Assembly (NCBI GenBank): GCA_954871525.1
Contig: OX940871.1
Coordinates: 28,308,586 to 28,372,585, forward strand
Length of the DNA stretch: 64,000 nucleotides
Origin: Parietaria judaica
Taxonomy: Eukaryota; Streptophyta; Magnoliopsida; Rosales; Urticaceae
Direction of reading: 5' to 3'
Shown: positions 13,421 through 26,400 of the stretch, in pieces
Layout of the letters: each line of letters opens with the position of its first letter
How positions within the stretch are numbered: the first letter of the stretch is position 1
Program-made: the position numbers and the translations under genes
Notes under the pieces: model-generated
Seen by the model: the letters and a program-made list of their open reading frames with translations, nothing else
Databases searched by the model: none
What the model was told of the DNA's origin: nothing

Positions 13421-16182
13421 ATGATTTTAGGGCTTATACATTGGAATTTTAATATTCCAAGCGTTCTCATGCAAAAATATGCAAGGATTAAATTTTTGAC
13501 GAGAAATGCCATAGGAAATGCTATAGCTTTTGCTATAGCATTTCTTTATTTTACATTTTTTACAACCTTAAATTTTGAACCAATTGAAAAAATAATGATT
13601 TTAGGGCTTATACATAGGAATTTTAATATTAAAAGCGTTCTCATGCAAAAATATGCAAGGATTAAATTATTGACGAGAAATGCCATAGGAAATTCTATAG
13701 CATTTCCTATAGCATTTCTTTATTTTACATTGTTTACGACCTAAAATTTTGGACCAATTGAAAAAATAATGATTTTTGGGCCTATACATTGGAATTTGAA
13801 TATAACAAGAGTTCTCATGCAAAAATATGCAAGGGTTAAATTGTTGACGAGATATGCCATAGGAAATACAATAGCATTTCCTATAGCATTTCTGTATTTT
13901 ACATTTTTTACAACCTTAAATTTCGAACTAATTGAAAAAATAATGATTTTAGGGCTTATACATTGGAATTTTAATATTACAAGCGTTCTCGTGCAAAAAT
14001 ATGCAAGTATTCAATTGTTGACGAGAAATGCCATAGGAAATGCTATAGCATTTCCTATAGCATTTCTTTATTTTACATTGTTTACGACCTAAAATTTTGA
14101 ACCAATTGAAAAAATAATGATTTTAAGGCTTATACATTGGAATTTGAATATAACAAGAGTTCTTATGCAAAATTATGCAAGGTTTAAATTGTTGAAGTGA
14201 AATGGCATAGGAAATGCTATAGCATTTCCTATAGCATTTCTTTATTTTACATTTTTTACAACCTTAAATTTCGAACCAATTGAAAAAATGATGATTTTAG
14301 GGCTTATATATTGGAATTTTAATATTATAAGCGTTCTCATGCAAAAATATGCAAGGATTAAATTGTTGACGAGAAATGCCTTAGGAAATTCTATAGCATT
14401 TCCTATAGCATTTCTTTATTTTACATTGTTTACGACCTAAAATTTCTAACCAATTGAAAAATAATGATTTTAGGGCTTATACATTGGAATTTGAATATAA
14501 CAAGAGTTCTCATGCAAAAATATGCAAGGGTTAAATTGTTGACGAGAAATGCCATAGGAAATACAATAGCATTTCCTATAGCATTTCTTTATTTTACATA
14601 TTTTACAACCTTAAATTTCGAACCAATTGAAAAAAAATGATTTTAGGGCTTATACATTGGAATTTTAATATTACAACCGTTCTCATGCAAAAATATGCAA
14701 GGATTAAATTGTTGACGAGAAATGCCATAGGAAATGTATTTCCTAATGCATTTCCTTATTTTACATTATTTACGACCTAAAATTTCGAACCAATTGAAAA
14801 AATAATGATTTTAGGGCTTATACATTGGAATTTGAATATAACAAGAGTTCTCTTGCAAAAATATACAAGGATTAAATTGTTGACGAGAAATGCCATAGGA
14901 AATACAATAGCATTTCCTATAGCATTTATGTATTTTACAATTTTTACAACCTTAAATTTCAAACCAATTGAAAAAATAATGATTTTAGGGCTTATACATT
15001 GGAATTTTAATATTACAAGCGTTCTCATGCAAAAATATGTAAGGATTAAATTGTTGACGAGAAATGCCATAGGAAATGTATTTCCTAATGCATTTCTTTA
15101 TTTTACATTATTTACGACCTAAAATTTCGAACCAATTGAAAAAATAATGATTTTAGGGCTTATACATTGGAATTTCAATATAACAAGAGTTCTCATGCAA
15201 AAATATGCAAGGATTAAATTGTTGACGAGAAATGCCATAGGAAATGCTATAGAATTTCGAATAGGATTTCTTTATTTTACTTTGTTTACAACCTAAAATT
15301 TCGAACCAATTGAAAAAATAATGAATTTAGGGATTATACATTAGAATTATAATATTCCAAGCGTTCTCATGCAAAAATATGCAAGGATAAATTGTTGACG
15401 AGAAATGCCATAGGAAATGCTATAGCATTTCCCATAGCATTTCTTTATTTTACCTTTTTTACAACCTTAAATTTCGAACCAATTGAAAAAATAATGATTT
15501 TAGGGCTTATCATTGGAATTTTAATATTACAAGCGTTCTCATGCAAAAATATGCAAGGATTAAATTGTTGACGAGAAATGCCATAGGAAATGCTATAGCA
15601 TTTCCTATAGCATTTCTTTTTTTTACATTGTTTACGACCTAAAATTTCGAACCAATTGAAAAAATAATGATTTTAGGGCTTATACATTGGAATTTGAATA
15701 TAACAAGAGTTCTCATGCAAAAATATGCAAGGTTTAAATTATTGAAGAGAAATGCCATAGGAAATGCTATAGCATTTCCTATAGCATTTCTTTATTTTAC
15801 ATTTTTTACAACCTTAAATTTCGAACCAATTGAAAAAATGATGATTTTAGGGCTTATACATTGGAATTTTAATATTACAAGCGTTCTCATGCAAAAATAT
15901 GCAAGGATTAAATTGTTGACGAGAAATGCCATAGGAAATGCATTTCCTATAGCATTTCATTATTTTACATTGTTTACGACCTAAAATTTCACACCAATTG
16001 AAAAAATAATGATTTTAGGGCTTATACGTTGGAATTTGAATATAACAAGAGTTCTCATGCAAAAATATGCAAGGATTAAATTGTTGACGAGAAATGCCAT
16101 AGGAAATGCTATAGCATTTCGTATAGCATTTCTTTATTTTACTTTGTTTACAACCTAAAATTTTGAACCAGTTGAAAAAATA
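13421..16182 (+). repeat. Intact 16-monomer plus-domain HOR copy (reference)
   Basis: Sixteen monomers span 2,762 bp before the class-1 monomer recurs at 16,183. The spacing from 13,421 to the class-9 monomer at 14,805 is 1,384 bp, and the remainder is 1,378 bp. The copy at 8,755 gives 1,386 and 1,378 bp. Class-to-class differences inside the copy are much larger than differences between equivalent positions of the two copies, which is what defines a HOR. Confidence 0.82.
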
Positions 16183-16776
16183 ATGATTTTAGGGCTTATA
16201 CATTGGAATTTTAATATTCCAAGCGTTCTCATGCAAAAATATGCAAGGATTAAATTTTTGACGAGAAATGCCATAGGAAATGCTATAGCTTTTGCTATAG
16301 CATTTTTTTATTTTACATTTTTTACAACCTTAAATTTTGAACCATTTGAAAAAATATTGATTTTAGGGCTTATACATAGGAATTTTAATATTAGAAGCGT
16401 TCTCATGCAAAAATATGCAAGGATTAAATTATTGACGAGAAATGCCATAGGAAATTCTATAGCATTTCCTATAGCATTTCTTTATTTTACATTGTTTACG
16501 ACCTAAAATTTTGGACCAATTGAAAAAATAATGATTTTAGGGCTTATACATTGGAATTTTAATATTACAAGCGTTCTCATGCAAAAATATGCAAGGATTA
16601 AATTGTTGACGTGAAATGCCATAGGAAATGTATTTCCTAATGCATTTCTTTATTTTACATTATTTACGACCTAAAATTTCAAACCAATTGAAAAAATAAT
16701 GATTTTAGGGCCTATACATTGGAATTTCAATATAACAAGAGTTCTCATGCAAAAATATGCAAGGATTAAATTGTTG
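16183..16776 (+). repeat. Truncated HOR copy abutting the orientation switch
   Basis: Class 1 (16,183) and class 2 (about 16,357) are followed directly by monomers resembling class 10 (about 16,531) and class 11 (about 16,699), so classes 3-9 are missing. The last monomer is cut after ATTAAATTGTTG at 16,776. Its next expected bases, ACGAGAAATGCC and the first part of the palindrome, are absent. Confidence 0.8.
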
Positions 16777-16857
16777 CTATAGCATATTTTTTGCTATAGC
16801 ATTTCCTATGGCATTTCTCGTCAACAATTTAATCCTTGCATATTTTTGCATGCGAAC
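16741..16857. repeat. Inverted repeat at the orientation switch
   Basis: Bases 16,741-16,776 (gttctcatgc to ttgttg) recur in reverse complement at 16,822-16,857 with one mismatch in 36 bases. The 45 bases between them are the junction. Extending outwards, both arms continue as satellite monomers, with about four mismatches in the first 64 bases by eye. The arms are therefore related satellite and not an exact fold-back copy. Confidence 0.92.
16777..16821. other. Orientation-switch junction of the satellite array
   Basis: This 45-bp segment joins the plus and minus domains. It begins CTATAGCA, continues TATTTTT, then TGCTATAG (16,792-16,799), so its first 23 bases form a perfect 8-bp hairpin with a 7-base loop. 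The rest (CATTTCCTATGGCATTTCTCGT) is an ordinary minus-oriented right half of the palindrome box. The internal GCATATTTTTTGC resembles the GCATATTTTTGC found elsewhere in every monomer, which suggests a patch copied during repair. That origin is inference. Confidence 0.85.
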
Positions 16858-17339
16858 TCTTGGTATATTCAAATTCCAATGTATAAGCCCTAAAATCATT
16901 ATTTTTTCAATTGGTTCGAGATTTTAGGTCGTAAACAATGTAAAATAAAGAAATGCTATAGGAAATGCTAGCATTTCCTATAGCATTTCCTATGGAATTT
17001 CTCGTCAACAATTTAATCCTTGCATATTTGTGCATGAGAACTCTTGTTATATTCAAATTCCAATGTATAACCTTTAAAATCGTTATTTTTTCAATTGGTT
17101 CGAAATTTAAGGTTGTAAAAAATGTAAAATAAAGAAATGCTATAGGAAATGCTATAGCATTACCTATGGCGTTTCTCGTCAACTATTTAATCCTTGCATA
17201 TTTTTGCATTAGAACTCTTGTTATATTCAAATTCCAATATATAAGCCCTAAAATAGTTATTTTTTAAGTTGGTTCGAAATTTAAGGTTGTAAAAAATGTC
17301 AAATAAAGAAATGCTATAGGAAATGCTATACCATTTCGT

Positions 17340-20300
17340 ATGGCATTTCTCGTTAACAATTTAATCCTTGCATACTTTTGCATGAGAACTCTTGTTATAT
17401 TCAAATTCCAATGTATAGGCCCTAAAATCATTATTTTTTCAATTGGTTCGAAATTTAAGGTTGTAAAAAATGTCAAATATAGAAATGCTATAGGAAATGC
17501 TATAGCATTTCCTATGGCATTTCTCGTCAACAATTTAATCCTTGCATATTTTTGCATGCGAACTCTTGTAATATTCAAATTCCAATGTATAAGCCCTAAA
17601 ATCATTATTTTTTCAATTGGTTTGAAATTTTAGGTCGTAAACAATGTAAAATAAAGAAATGCTATAGGAAATGCTAGCATTTCCTATGGAATTTCTCGTC
17701 AACAATTTAATACTTGCATATTTGTGCATGAGAACTCTTGTTATATTCAAATTCCAATGTATAACCTTTAAAATCATTATTTTTTCAATTGGTTCGAAAT
17801 TTAAGGTTGTAAAAAATGTAAAATAAAGAAATGCTATAGGGAATGCTATAGCATTTCCTATGGCATTTCTCGTCAAAAATTTAATCCTTGCATATTTTTG
17901 CATGAGAACTCTTGCTATATTCAAATTTCAATGTATAACGTCCTAAAATCATCATTTTTTCAATTGGTGTTGTAAAAAATGTAAAATAAAGAAATGCTAT
18001 AGGAAATGTTATAGCATTTCCTATGGCATTTCTCGTCAACAATTTAATCCTTGCATACTTTTGCATGAGAACTCTTGTTATATTTAAATTCCAATGTATA
18101 GGCCCTAAAATCATTATTTTTTCAATTGGTTCGAAATTTTAGGTCGTAAACAATGTAAAATAAAGAAATGCTATAGGAAATGTTATAGCATTTCCTATGG
18201 CATTTCTCGTCAACAATTTAATCCTTGCATATTTTGGCATGAGAACTCTTGTTATATTAAAATTCCAATGTATAAGCCCTAAAATCATTATTTTTTCAAT
18301 TGGTTCAAAATTTAAGGTTGTAAAAAATGTCAAATAAAGAAATGCTATAAGAAATGCTATAGCATTTCGTATGGCATTTCTCGTTAACAATTTAATCCTT
18401 GCATATTTTTGCATGAGAACTCTTGTTATATTCAAATTCCAATGTATAAGCCCTAAAATCATTATTTTTTCAATTGGTTCGAAATTTAAGGTTGTAAAAA
18501 ATGTAAAATAAAGAAATGCTATAGGGAATGCTATAGCATTTCCTATGGCATTTCTCGTCAACAATTTAATCCTTGCATATTTTGGCATGAGAACTCTTGC
18601 TATATTCAAATTTCAATGTATAACGTCCTAAAATCATCATTTTTTCAATTGGTGTTGTAAAAAATGTAAAATAAAGAAATGCTATAGGAAATGTTATAGC
18701 ATTTCCTATGGCATTTCTCGTCAACAATTTAATCCTTGCATATTTTGGCATGAGAACTCTTGTTATATTCAAATTCCAATGTATAATCCCTAAAATCATT
18801 ATTTTTTCAATTGGTTCGAAATTTAAGGTTGTAAAAAATGTCAAATATAGAAATGCTATAGGAAATGCTATAGCATTTCCTATGGCATTTCTCGTCAACA
18901 ATTTAATCCTTGCATATTTTTGCATGCGAACTCTTGTAATATTCAAATTCCAATGTATAAGCCCTAAAATCATTATTTTTTCAATTGGTTTGAAATTTTA
19001 GGTCGTAAACAATGTAAAATAAAGAAATGCTATAGGAAATGCATTTCCTATGGAATTTCTCGTCAACAATATAATACTTGCATATTTGTGCATGAGAACT
19101 CTTGTTATATTCAAATTCCAATGTATAACCTTTAAAATCATTATTTTTTCAATTGGTTCGAAATTTAAGGTTGTAAAAAATGTAAAATAAAGAAATGCTA
19201 TAGGAAATGCTATAGCATTTCGTATGGCATTTCTCGTTAACAATTTAATCCTTGCATATTTTTGCATGAGAACTCTTGTTATATTCAAATTCCAATATAT
19301 AAGCCCTAAAATAATTAGTTTTTCAATTGGTTCGAAATTTTAGGTTGTAAAAAATGTCAAATAAAGAAATGCTATAGGAAATGCTATAGCATTTCGTATG
19401 GCATTTCTCGTTAACAATTTAATCCTTGCATATTTTTTCATGAGAACTCTTGTTATATTCAAATTCCAATGTATAAGCCCTAATATCATTATTTTTTCAA
19501 TTGGTTCTAAATTTTAGGTCGTAAACAATGTAAAATAAAGAAATGCTATAGGGAATGCCATAGCATTTCCTATGGCATTTCTCGTCAACAATTTAATCCT
19601 TGCATATTTTGGCATGAGAACTCTTGTTATATTCAAATTCCAATGTAAAATGTCCTAAAATCATTATTTTTTCAATTGGTTCGAAATTTAAGGTTGTAAA
19701 AAATGTCAAATAAAGAAATGCTATAGGAAATGCTATAGCATTTCTCGTTAACAATTTAATCCTTGCATATTTTTGCATGAGAAATCTTGTTATATTCAAA
19801 TTCCAATGTATAAGCCCTAAAATCATTATTTTTTCAATTGGTTCGAAATTTTATTTCGTAAACAATGTAAAATAAAGAAATGCTATAAAAAATGCTATAG
19901 CATTTCCTATGGCATTTCTCGTCAACAATTTAATCCTTGCATATTTTTTCATGAGAACGCTTGTAATATTAAAATTCCAATGTATAAGCCCTAAAATCAT
20001 TATTTTTTCAATTGGTTCGAAATTTAAGGTTGTAAAAAATGTAAAATAAAGAAATGCTATAGGGAATGCTATAGCATTTCCTATGGCATTTCTCGTCAAC
20101 AATTTAATCCTTGCATATTTTGGCATGAGAACTCTTGTTATATTCAAATTCCAATGTATAATCCCTAAAATCATTATTTTTTCAATTGGTTCGAAATTTA
20201 AGGTTGTAAAAAATGTCAAATATAGAAATGCTATAGGAAATGCTATAGCATTTCCTATGGCATTTCTCGTCAACAATTTAATCCTTGCATATTTTTGCAT

Positions 20301-22316
20301 GCGAACTCTTGTAATATTCAAATTCCAATGTATAAGCCCTAAAATCATTATTTTTTCAATTGGTTCAAAATTTTAGGTCGTAAACAATGTAAAATAAAGA
20401 AATGCTATAGGAAATGCTAGCATTTCCTATGGAATTTCTCGTCAACAATTTAATACTTGCATATTTGTGCATGAGAACTCTTGTTATATTCAAATTCCAA
20501 TGTATAACCTTTAAAATCATTATTTTTTCAATTGGTTCGAAATTTAAGGTTGTAAAAAATGTAAAATAAAGAAATGCTATAGGAAATGCTATAGCATTTC
20601 GTATGGCATTTCTCGTTAACAATTTAATCCTTGCATATTTTTGCATGAGAACTCTTGTTATATTCAAATTCCAATATATAAGCCATAAAATAATTAGTTT
20701 TTCAATTGGTTCGAAATTTTAGGTTGTAAAAAATGTCAAATAAAGAAATGCTATAGGAAATGCTATAGCATTTCGTATGGCATTTCTCGTTAACAATTTA
20801 ATCCTTGCATATTTTGGCATGAGAACTCTTGTTATATTCAAATTTCAATGTATAACGTCCTAAAATCATTATTTTTTCAATTGGTTCGAAATTTAAGGTT
20901 GTAAAAAATGTAAAATAAAGAAATGTTATAGGAAATGCTATAGCATTTCCTATGGCATTTCTCGTCAACAATTTAATCCTTGCATATTTTTTCATGAGAA
21001 CGCTTGTAATATTAAAATTCCAATGTATAAGCCCTAAAATCATTATTTTTTCAATTGGTTCGAAATTTATGGTTGTAAAAAATGTCAAATAAAGAAATGC
21101 TATAGGAAATGCTATAGCATTTCGTATGGCATTTCTCGTTAACAATTTAATCCTTGCATATTTTTGCATGAGAACTCTTGTTATATTCAAATTCCAATGT
21201 ATAAGCCCTAAAATCATTATTTTTTCAATTGGTTCGAAATTTTAGGTTGAAAAAATGTAAAATAAAGAAATGCTATAGGGAATGCTATAGCATTTCCTAT
21301 GGCATTTCTCGTTAACAATTTAATCCTTGCATATTTTGGCATGAGAACTCTTGTTATATTCAAATTTCAATGTATAACGTCCTAAAATCATTATTTTTTC
21401 AATTGGTTCGAAATTTAAGGTTGTAAAAAATGTAAAATAAAGAAATGTTATAGGAAATGCTATAGCATTTCCTATGGCATTTCTCGTCAACAATTTAATC
21501 CTTGTATATTTTTTCATGAGAACGCTTGTAATATTAAAATTCCAATGTATAAGCCCTAAAATCATTATTTTTTCAATTGGTTCGAAATTTAAGGTTGTAA
21601 AAAATGTCAAATAAAGAAATGCTATAGGAAATGCTATAGCATTTCGTATGGCATTTCTCGTTAACAATTTAATCCTTGCATATTTTTGCATGAGAACTCT
21701 TGTTATATTCAAATTCCAATGTATAAGCCCTAAAATCATTATTTTTTCAATTGGTTCGAAATTTTAGGTTGAAAAAATGTAAAATAAAGAAATGCTATAG
21801 GGAATGCTATAGCATTTCCTATGGCATTTCTCGTCAACAATTTAATCCTTGCATATTTTGGCATGAGAACTCTTGCTATATTCAAATTTCAATGTATAAC
21901 GTCCTAAAATCATCATTTTTTCAATTGGTGTTGTAAAAAATGTAAAATAAAGAAATGCTATAGGAAATGTTATAGCATTTCCTATGGCATTTCTCGTCAA
22001 CAATTTAATCCTTGCATATTTTGGCATGAGAACTCTTGTTATATTCAAATTCCAATGTATAATCCCTAAAATCATTATTTTTTCAATTGGTTCGAAATTT
22101 AAGGTTGTAAAAAATGTCAAATATAGAAATGCTATAGGAAATGCTATAGCATTTCCTATGGCATTTCTCGTCAACAATTTAATCCTTGCATATTTTTGCA
22201 TGCGAACTCTTGTAATATTCAAATTCCAATGTATAAGCCCTAAAATCATTATTTTTTCAATTGGTTTGAAATTTTAGGTCGTAAACAATGTAAAATAAAG
22301 AAATGCTATAGGAAAT
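17340..22316 (-). repeat. Eight-monomer (about 1.37-kb) repeats of the minus domain
   Basis: A recognisable monomer pair recurs at 17,340, 18,708, 20,083 and 21,984. It carries the AAATATAGAAATGC variant, whose usual form is AAATAAAG, and TGCATGCGAACTC. The first two steps are 1,368 and 1,375 bp. The third is 1,901 bp because of a 522-bp tandem duplication inside it. The copies also share the 12-bp-shortened CAATTGGTGTTG monomer (near 17,964, 18,649 and 21,926). A further copy of that monomer lies near 22,434, just beyond. Confidence 0.75.
20798..21841 (-). repeat. 522-bp tandem duplication (three monomers, two copies)
   Basis: The blocks 20,798-21,319 and 21,320-21,841 repeat three monomers in the same order, 522 bp apart (3 x 174). 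Both contain GAAATGTTATAGG, the GAGAACGCTTGTAATATTAAAA front and the shifted TATAACGTCCTAAAATC end. They differ at a few bases only, so this is a recent local duplication. The boundaries are approximate because any monomer phase fits. Confidence 0.75.
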
Positions 22317-23480
22317 GCTAGCATTTCCTATGGAATTTCTCGTCAACAATTTAATACTTGCATATTTTGGCATGAGAACTCTTGCTATATTCAAATTTCA
22401 ATGTATAACGTCCTAAAATCATCATTTTTTCAATTGGTGTTGTAAAAAATGTAAAATAAAGAAATGCTATAGGAAATGTTATAGCATTTCCTATGGCATT
22501 TCTCGTCAACAATTTAATCCTTGCATATTTTGGCATGAGAACTCTTGTTATATTCAAATTCCAATGTATAACCTTTAAAATCATTATTTTTTCAATTGGT
22601 TCGAAATTTAAGGTTGTAAAAAATGTAAAATAAAGAAATGCTATAGGAAATGCTATAGCATTTCGTATGGCATTTCTCGTTAACAATTTAATCCTTGCAT
22701 ATTTTTGCATGAGAACTCTTGTTATATTCAAATTCCAATATATAAGCCCTAAAATCATTATTTTTTCAATTGGTTCGAAATTTAAGGTTGTAAAAAATGT
22801 CAAATAAAGAAATGCTATAAGAAATGCTATAGCATTTCGTATGGCATTTCTCGTTAACAATTTAATCCTTGCATATTTTTGCATGAGAACTCTTGTTATA
22901 TTCAAATTCCAATGTATAAGCCCTAAAATAATTATTTTTTCAATTGGTTCGAAATTTTAGGTCGTAAACAATGTAAAATAAAGAAATGCTATAAAAAATG
23001 CTATTAGCATTTCCTATGGCATTTCTCGTCAACAATTTAATCCTTGCATATTTTTGCATGAGAACTCTTGTTATATTCCATTCCAATGTATAAGCCCTAA
23101 AATCATTATTTTTTCAATTGGTTCGAAATTTAAGGTTGTAAAAAATGTCAAATAAAGAAATGCTATAAGAAATGCTATAGCATTTCCTATGGCATTTCTC
23201 GTCAACAATTTAATCCTTGCATATTTTTTCATGAGAACGCTTGTCATATTAAAATTCCAATGTATAAGCCCTAAAATCATTATTTTTTCAATTGGTTCGA
23301 AATTTAAGGTTGTAAAAAATGTCAAATAAAGAAATGCTATAGGAAATGCTATAGCATTTCGTATGGCATTTCTCGTTAACAATTTAATCCTTGCATATTT
23401 TTTCATGAGAACTCTTGTTATATTCAAATTCCAATGTATAAGCCCTAAAATCATTATTTTTTCAATTGGTTCGAAATTTT

Positions 23481-26400
23481 AGGTTGAAAAAATGTCAATT
23501 AAAGAAATGCTATAGGAAATGCTATAGCATTTCGTATGGCATTTCTCGTTAACAATTTAATCCTTGCATATTTTTGCATGAGAACTCTTGTTATATTCAA
23601 ATTCCAATGTATAAGCCCTAAAATCATTATTTTTTCAATTGGTTCGAAATTTTAGGTCGTAAACAATGTAAAATAAAGAAATGCTATAAAAAATGCTATT
23701 AGCATTTCCTATGGCATTTCTCGTCAACAATTTAATCCTTGCATATTTTTGCATGAGAACTCTTGTTATATTCCATTCCAATGTATAAGCCCTAAAATCA
23801 TTATTTTTTCAATTGGTTCGAAATTTAAGGTTGTAAAAAATGTCAAATAGAGAAATGCTATAAGAAATGCTATAGCATTTCGTATGGCATTTCTCGTTAA
23901 CAATTTAATCCTTGCATATTTTTGCATGAGAACTCTTGTTATATTCAAATTCCAATGTATAAGCCCTAAAATCATTATTTTTTCAATTGGTTCGAAATTT
24001 AAGGTTGTAAAAAATGTAAAATAAAGAAATGCTATAGGGAATGCCATAGCATTTCCTATGGCATTTCTCGTCAACAATTTAATCCCTGCATATTTTGGCA
24101 TGAGAACTCTTGTTATATTCAAATTCCAATGTAAAATGTCCTAAAATCATTATTTTTTCAATTGGTTCGAAATTTAAGGTTGTAAAAAATGTCAAATAAA
24201 GAAATGCTATAGGAAATGCTATAGCATTTCGTATGGCATTTCTCGTTAACAATTTAATCCTTGCATATTTTTGCATGAGAACTCTTGTTATATTCAAATT
24301 CCAACGTATAAGCCCTAAAATCATTATTTTTTCAATTGGTTCGAAATTTTAGATCGTAAACAATGTAAAATAAAGAAATTCTATAAAAAATGCTATAGCA
24401 TTTCCTATGGCATTTCTCGTCAACAATTTAATCCTTGCATATTTTTGCATGAGAACTCTTGTTATATTCCATTCCAATGTATAAGCCCTAAAATCATTAT
24501 TTTTTCAATTGGTTCGAAATTTAAGGTTGCAAAAAATGTCAAATAAAGAAATTCTATAAGAAATGCTATAGCATTTCGTATAGCATTTCTCGTTAACAAT
24601 TTAATCCTTGCATATTTTTGCATGAGAACTCTTGTTATATTCAAATTCCAATGTATAAGCCCTAAAATCATTATTTTTTCAATTGGTTCGAAATTTAAGG
24701 TTGTAAAAAATGTAAAATAAAGAAATGCTATAGGGAATGTCATAGCATTTCCTATGGCATTTCTCGTCAACAATTTAATCCTTGTATATTTTGGCATGAA
24801 AACTCTTGTTATATTCAAATTCCAATGTAAAACGTCCTAAAATCATTATTTTTTCAATTGGTTCGAAATTTAAGGTTGTAAAAAATGTAAAATAAAGAAA
24901 TGCTATAGGAAATGCTATAGCATTTCGTATGGCATTTCTCGTTAACAATTTAATCCTTGCATATTTTTGCATGAGAACTCTTGTTATATTCAAATTCCAA
25001 TGTATAAGCCCTAAAATCATTATTTTTTCAATTGGTTCGAAATTTTAGGTTGAAAAAATGTCAATTAAAGAAATGCTATAGGAAATGCTATAGCATTTCG
25101 TATGGCATTTCTCGTTAACAATTTAATCCTTGCATATTTTTGCATGAGAACTCTTGTTATATTCAAATTCCAATGTATAAGCCCTAAAATCATTATTTTT
25201 TCAATTGGTTCGAAATTTTAGGTCGTAAACAATGTAAAATAAAGAAATGCTATAAAAAATGCTATTAGCATTTCCTATGGCATTTCTCGTCAACAATTTA
25301 ATCCTTGCATATTTTTGCATGAGAACTCTTGTTATATTCCATTCCAATGTATAAGCCCTAAAATCATTATTTTTTCAATTGGTTCGAAATTTAAGGTTGT
25401 AAAAAATGTCAAATAAAGAAATGCTATAAGAAATGCTATAGCATTTCGTATGGCATTTCTCGTTAACAATTTAATCCTTGCATATTTTTGCATGAGAACT
25501 CTTGTTATATTCAAATTCCAATGTATAAGCCCTAAAATCATTATTTTTTCAATTGGTTCGAAATTTAAGGTTGTAAAAAATGTAAAATAAAGAAATGCTA
25601 TAGGGAATGCCATAGCATTTCCTATGGCATTTCTCGTCAACAATTTAATCCTTGCATATTTTGGCATGAGAACTCTTGTTATATTCAAATTCCAATGTAA
25701 AATGTCCTAAAATCATTATTTTTTCAATTGGTTCGAAATTTAAGGTTGTAAAAAATGTAAAATAAAGAAATGCTATAGGAATTGCTATAGCATTTCGTAT
25801 GGCATTTCTCGTTAACAATTTAATCCTTGCATATTTTTGCATGAGAACTCTTGTTATATTCAAATTCCAATGTATAAGCCCTAAAATCATTATTTTTTCA
25901 ATTGGTTCGAAATTTTAGATCGTAAACAATGTAAAATAAAGAAATGCTATAAAGAATGCCATAGCATTTCCTATGGCATTTCTCGTCAACAATTTAATCC
26001 TTGCATATTTTGGCATGAGAACTCTTGTTATATTCAAATTCCAATGTAAAATGTCCTAAAATCATTATTTTTTCAATTGGTTCGAAATTTAAGGTTGTAA
26101 AAAATGTAAAATAAAGAAATGCTATAGGAAATGCTATAGCATTTCGTATGGCATTTCTCGTTAACAATTTAATCCTTGCATATTTTTGCATGAGAACTCT
26201 TGTTATATTCAAATTCCAATGTATAAGCCCTAAAATCATTATTTTTTCAATTGGTTCGAAATTTAAGGTTGTAAAAAATGTAAAATAAAGAAATGATATA
26301 GGGAATGCTATAGCATTTCCTATGGCATTTCTCGTCAACAATTTAATCCTTGCATATTTTGGCATGAGAACTCTTGTTATATTCAAATTTCAAAGTATAA

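Larger units (their letters stand above)
1..16776 (+). repeat. Satellite array, plus-orientation domain (about 174-bp monomers)
   Basis: About 96 head-to-tail monomers follow one another without a break. Monomer starts, taken at the ATGATTTTAGGG motif, fall at 141, 315, 489, 663, 837 and 1011, exactly 174 bp apart. Later steps of 167-177 bp reflect small indels. The domain enters the window mid-monomer and ends at the orientation switch. Subtypes found here and not seen in the minus domain include an ATTCCAAGCG front and GGAAATACAATAGC in place of the palindrome centre. No unrelated sequence interrupts the array. The monomer length, AT richness and higher-order structure are typical of eukaryotic heterochromatic or centromeric satellites. 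That location is inference; the tandem structure is seen directly. Confidence 0.97.

Noticed and set aside
16777..16821. Transposon end or target-site duplication at the orientation switch
   Set aside because: No flanking direct repeat, terminal motif or foreign sequence is present. The segment is made of satellite pieces.
16741..16857. Sequencing fold-back artefact as the sole explanation of the switch
   Set aside because: A fold-back would give identical arms. Here the arms already differ near the centre and belong to different variant groups farther out. A misassembly between two arrays cannot be excluded from sequence alone.
17092..17110. RNA polymerase III B box (tRNA or SINE origin)
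   Set aside because: GGTTCGAAATT matches about eight of eleven consensus bases but lacks the terminal CC. I found no convincing A box upstream, and T-runs would terminate transcription.
17340..17633. 97-codon frames in antisense to the monomer frame, with a cysteine-containing hydrophobic product
   Set aside because: The frame is open only because AAATAAAG became AAATATAG in this HOR class. It covers the same palindrome and shows no independent coding signal.
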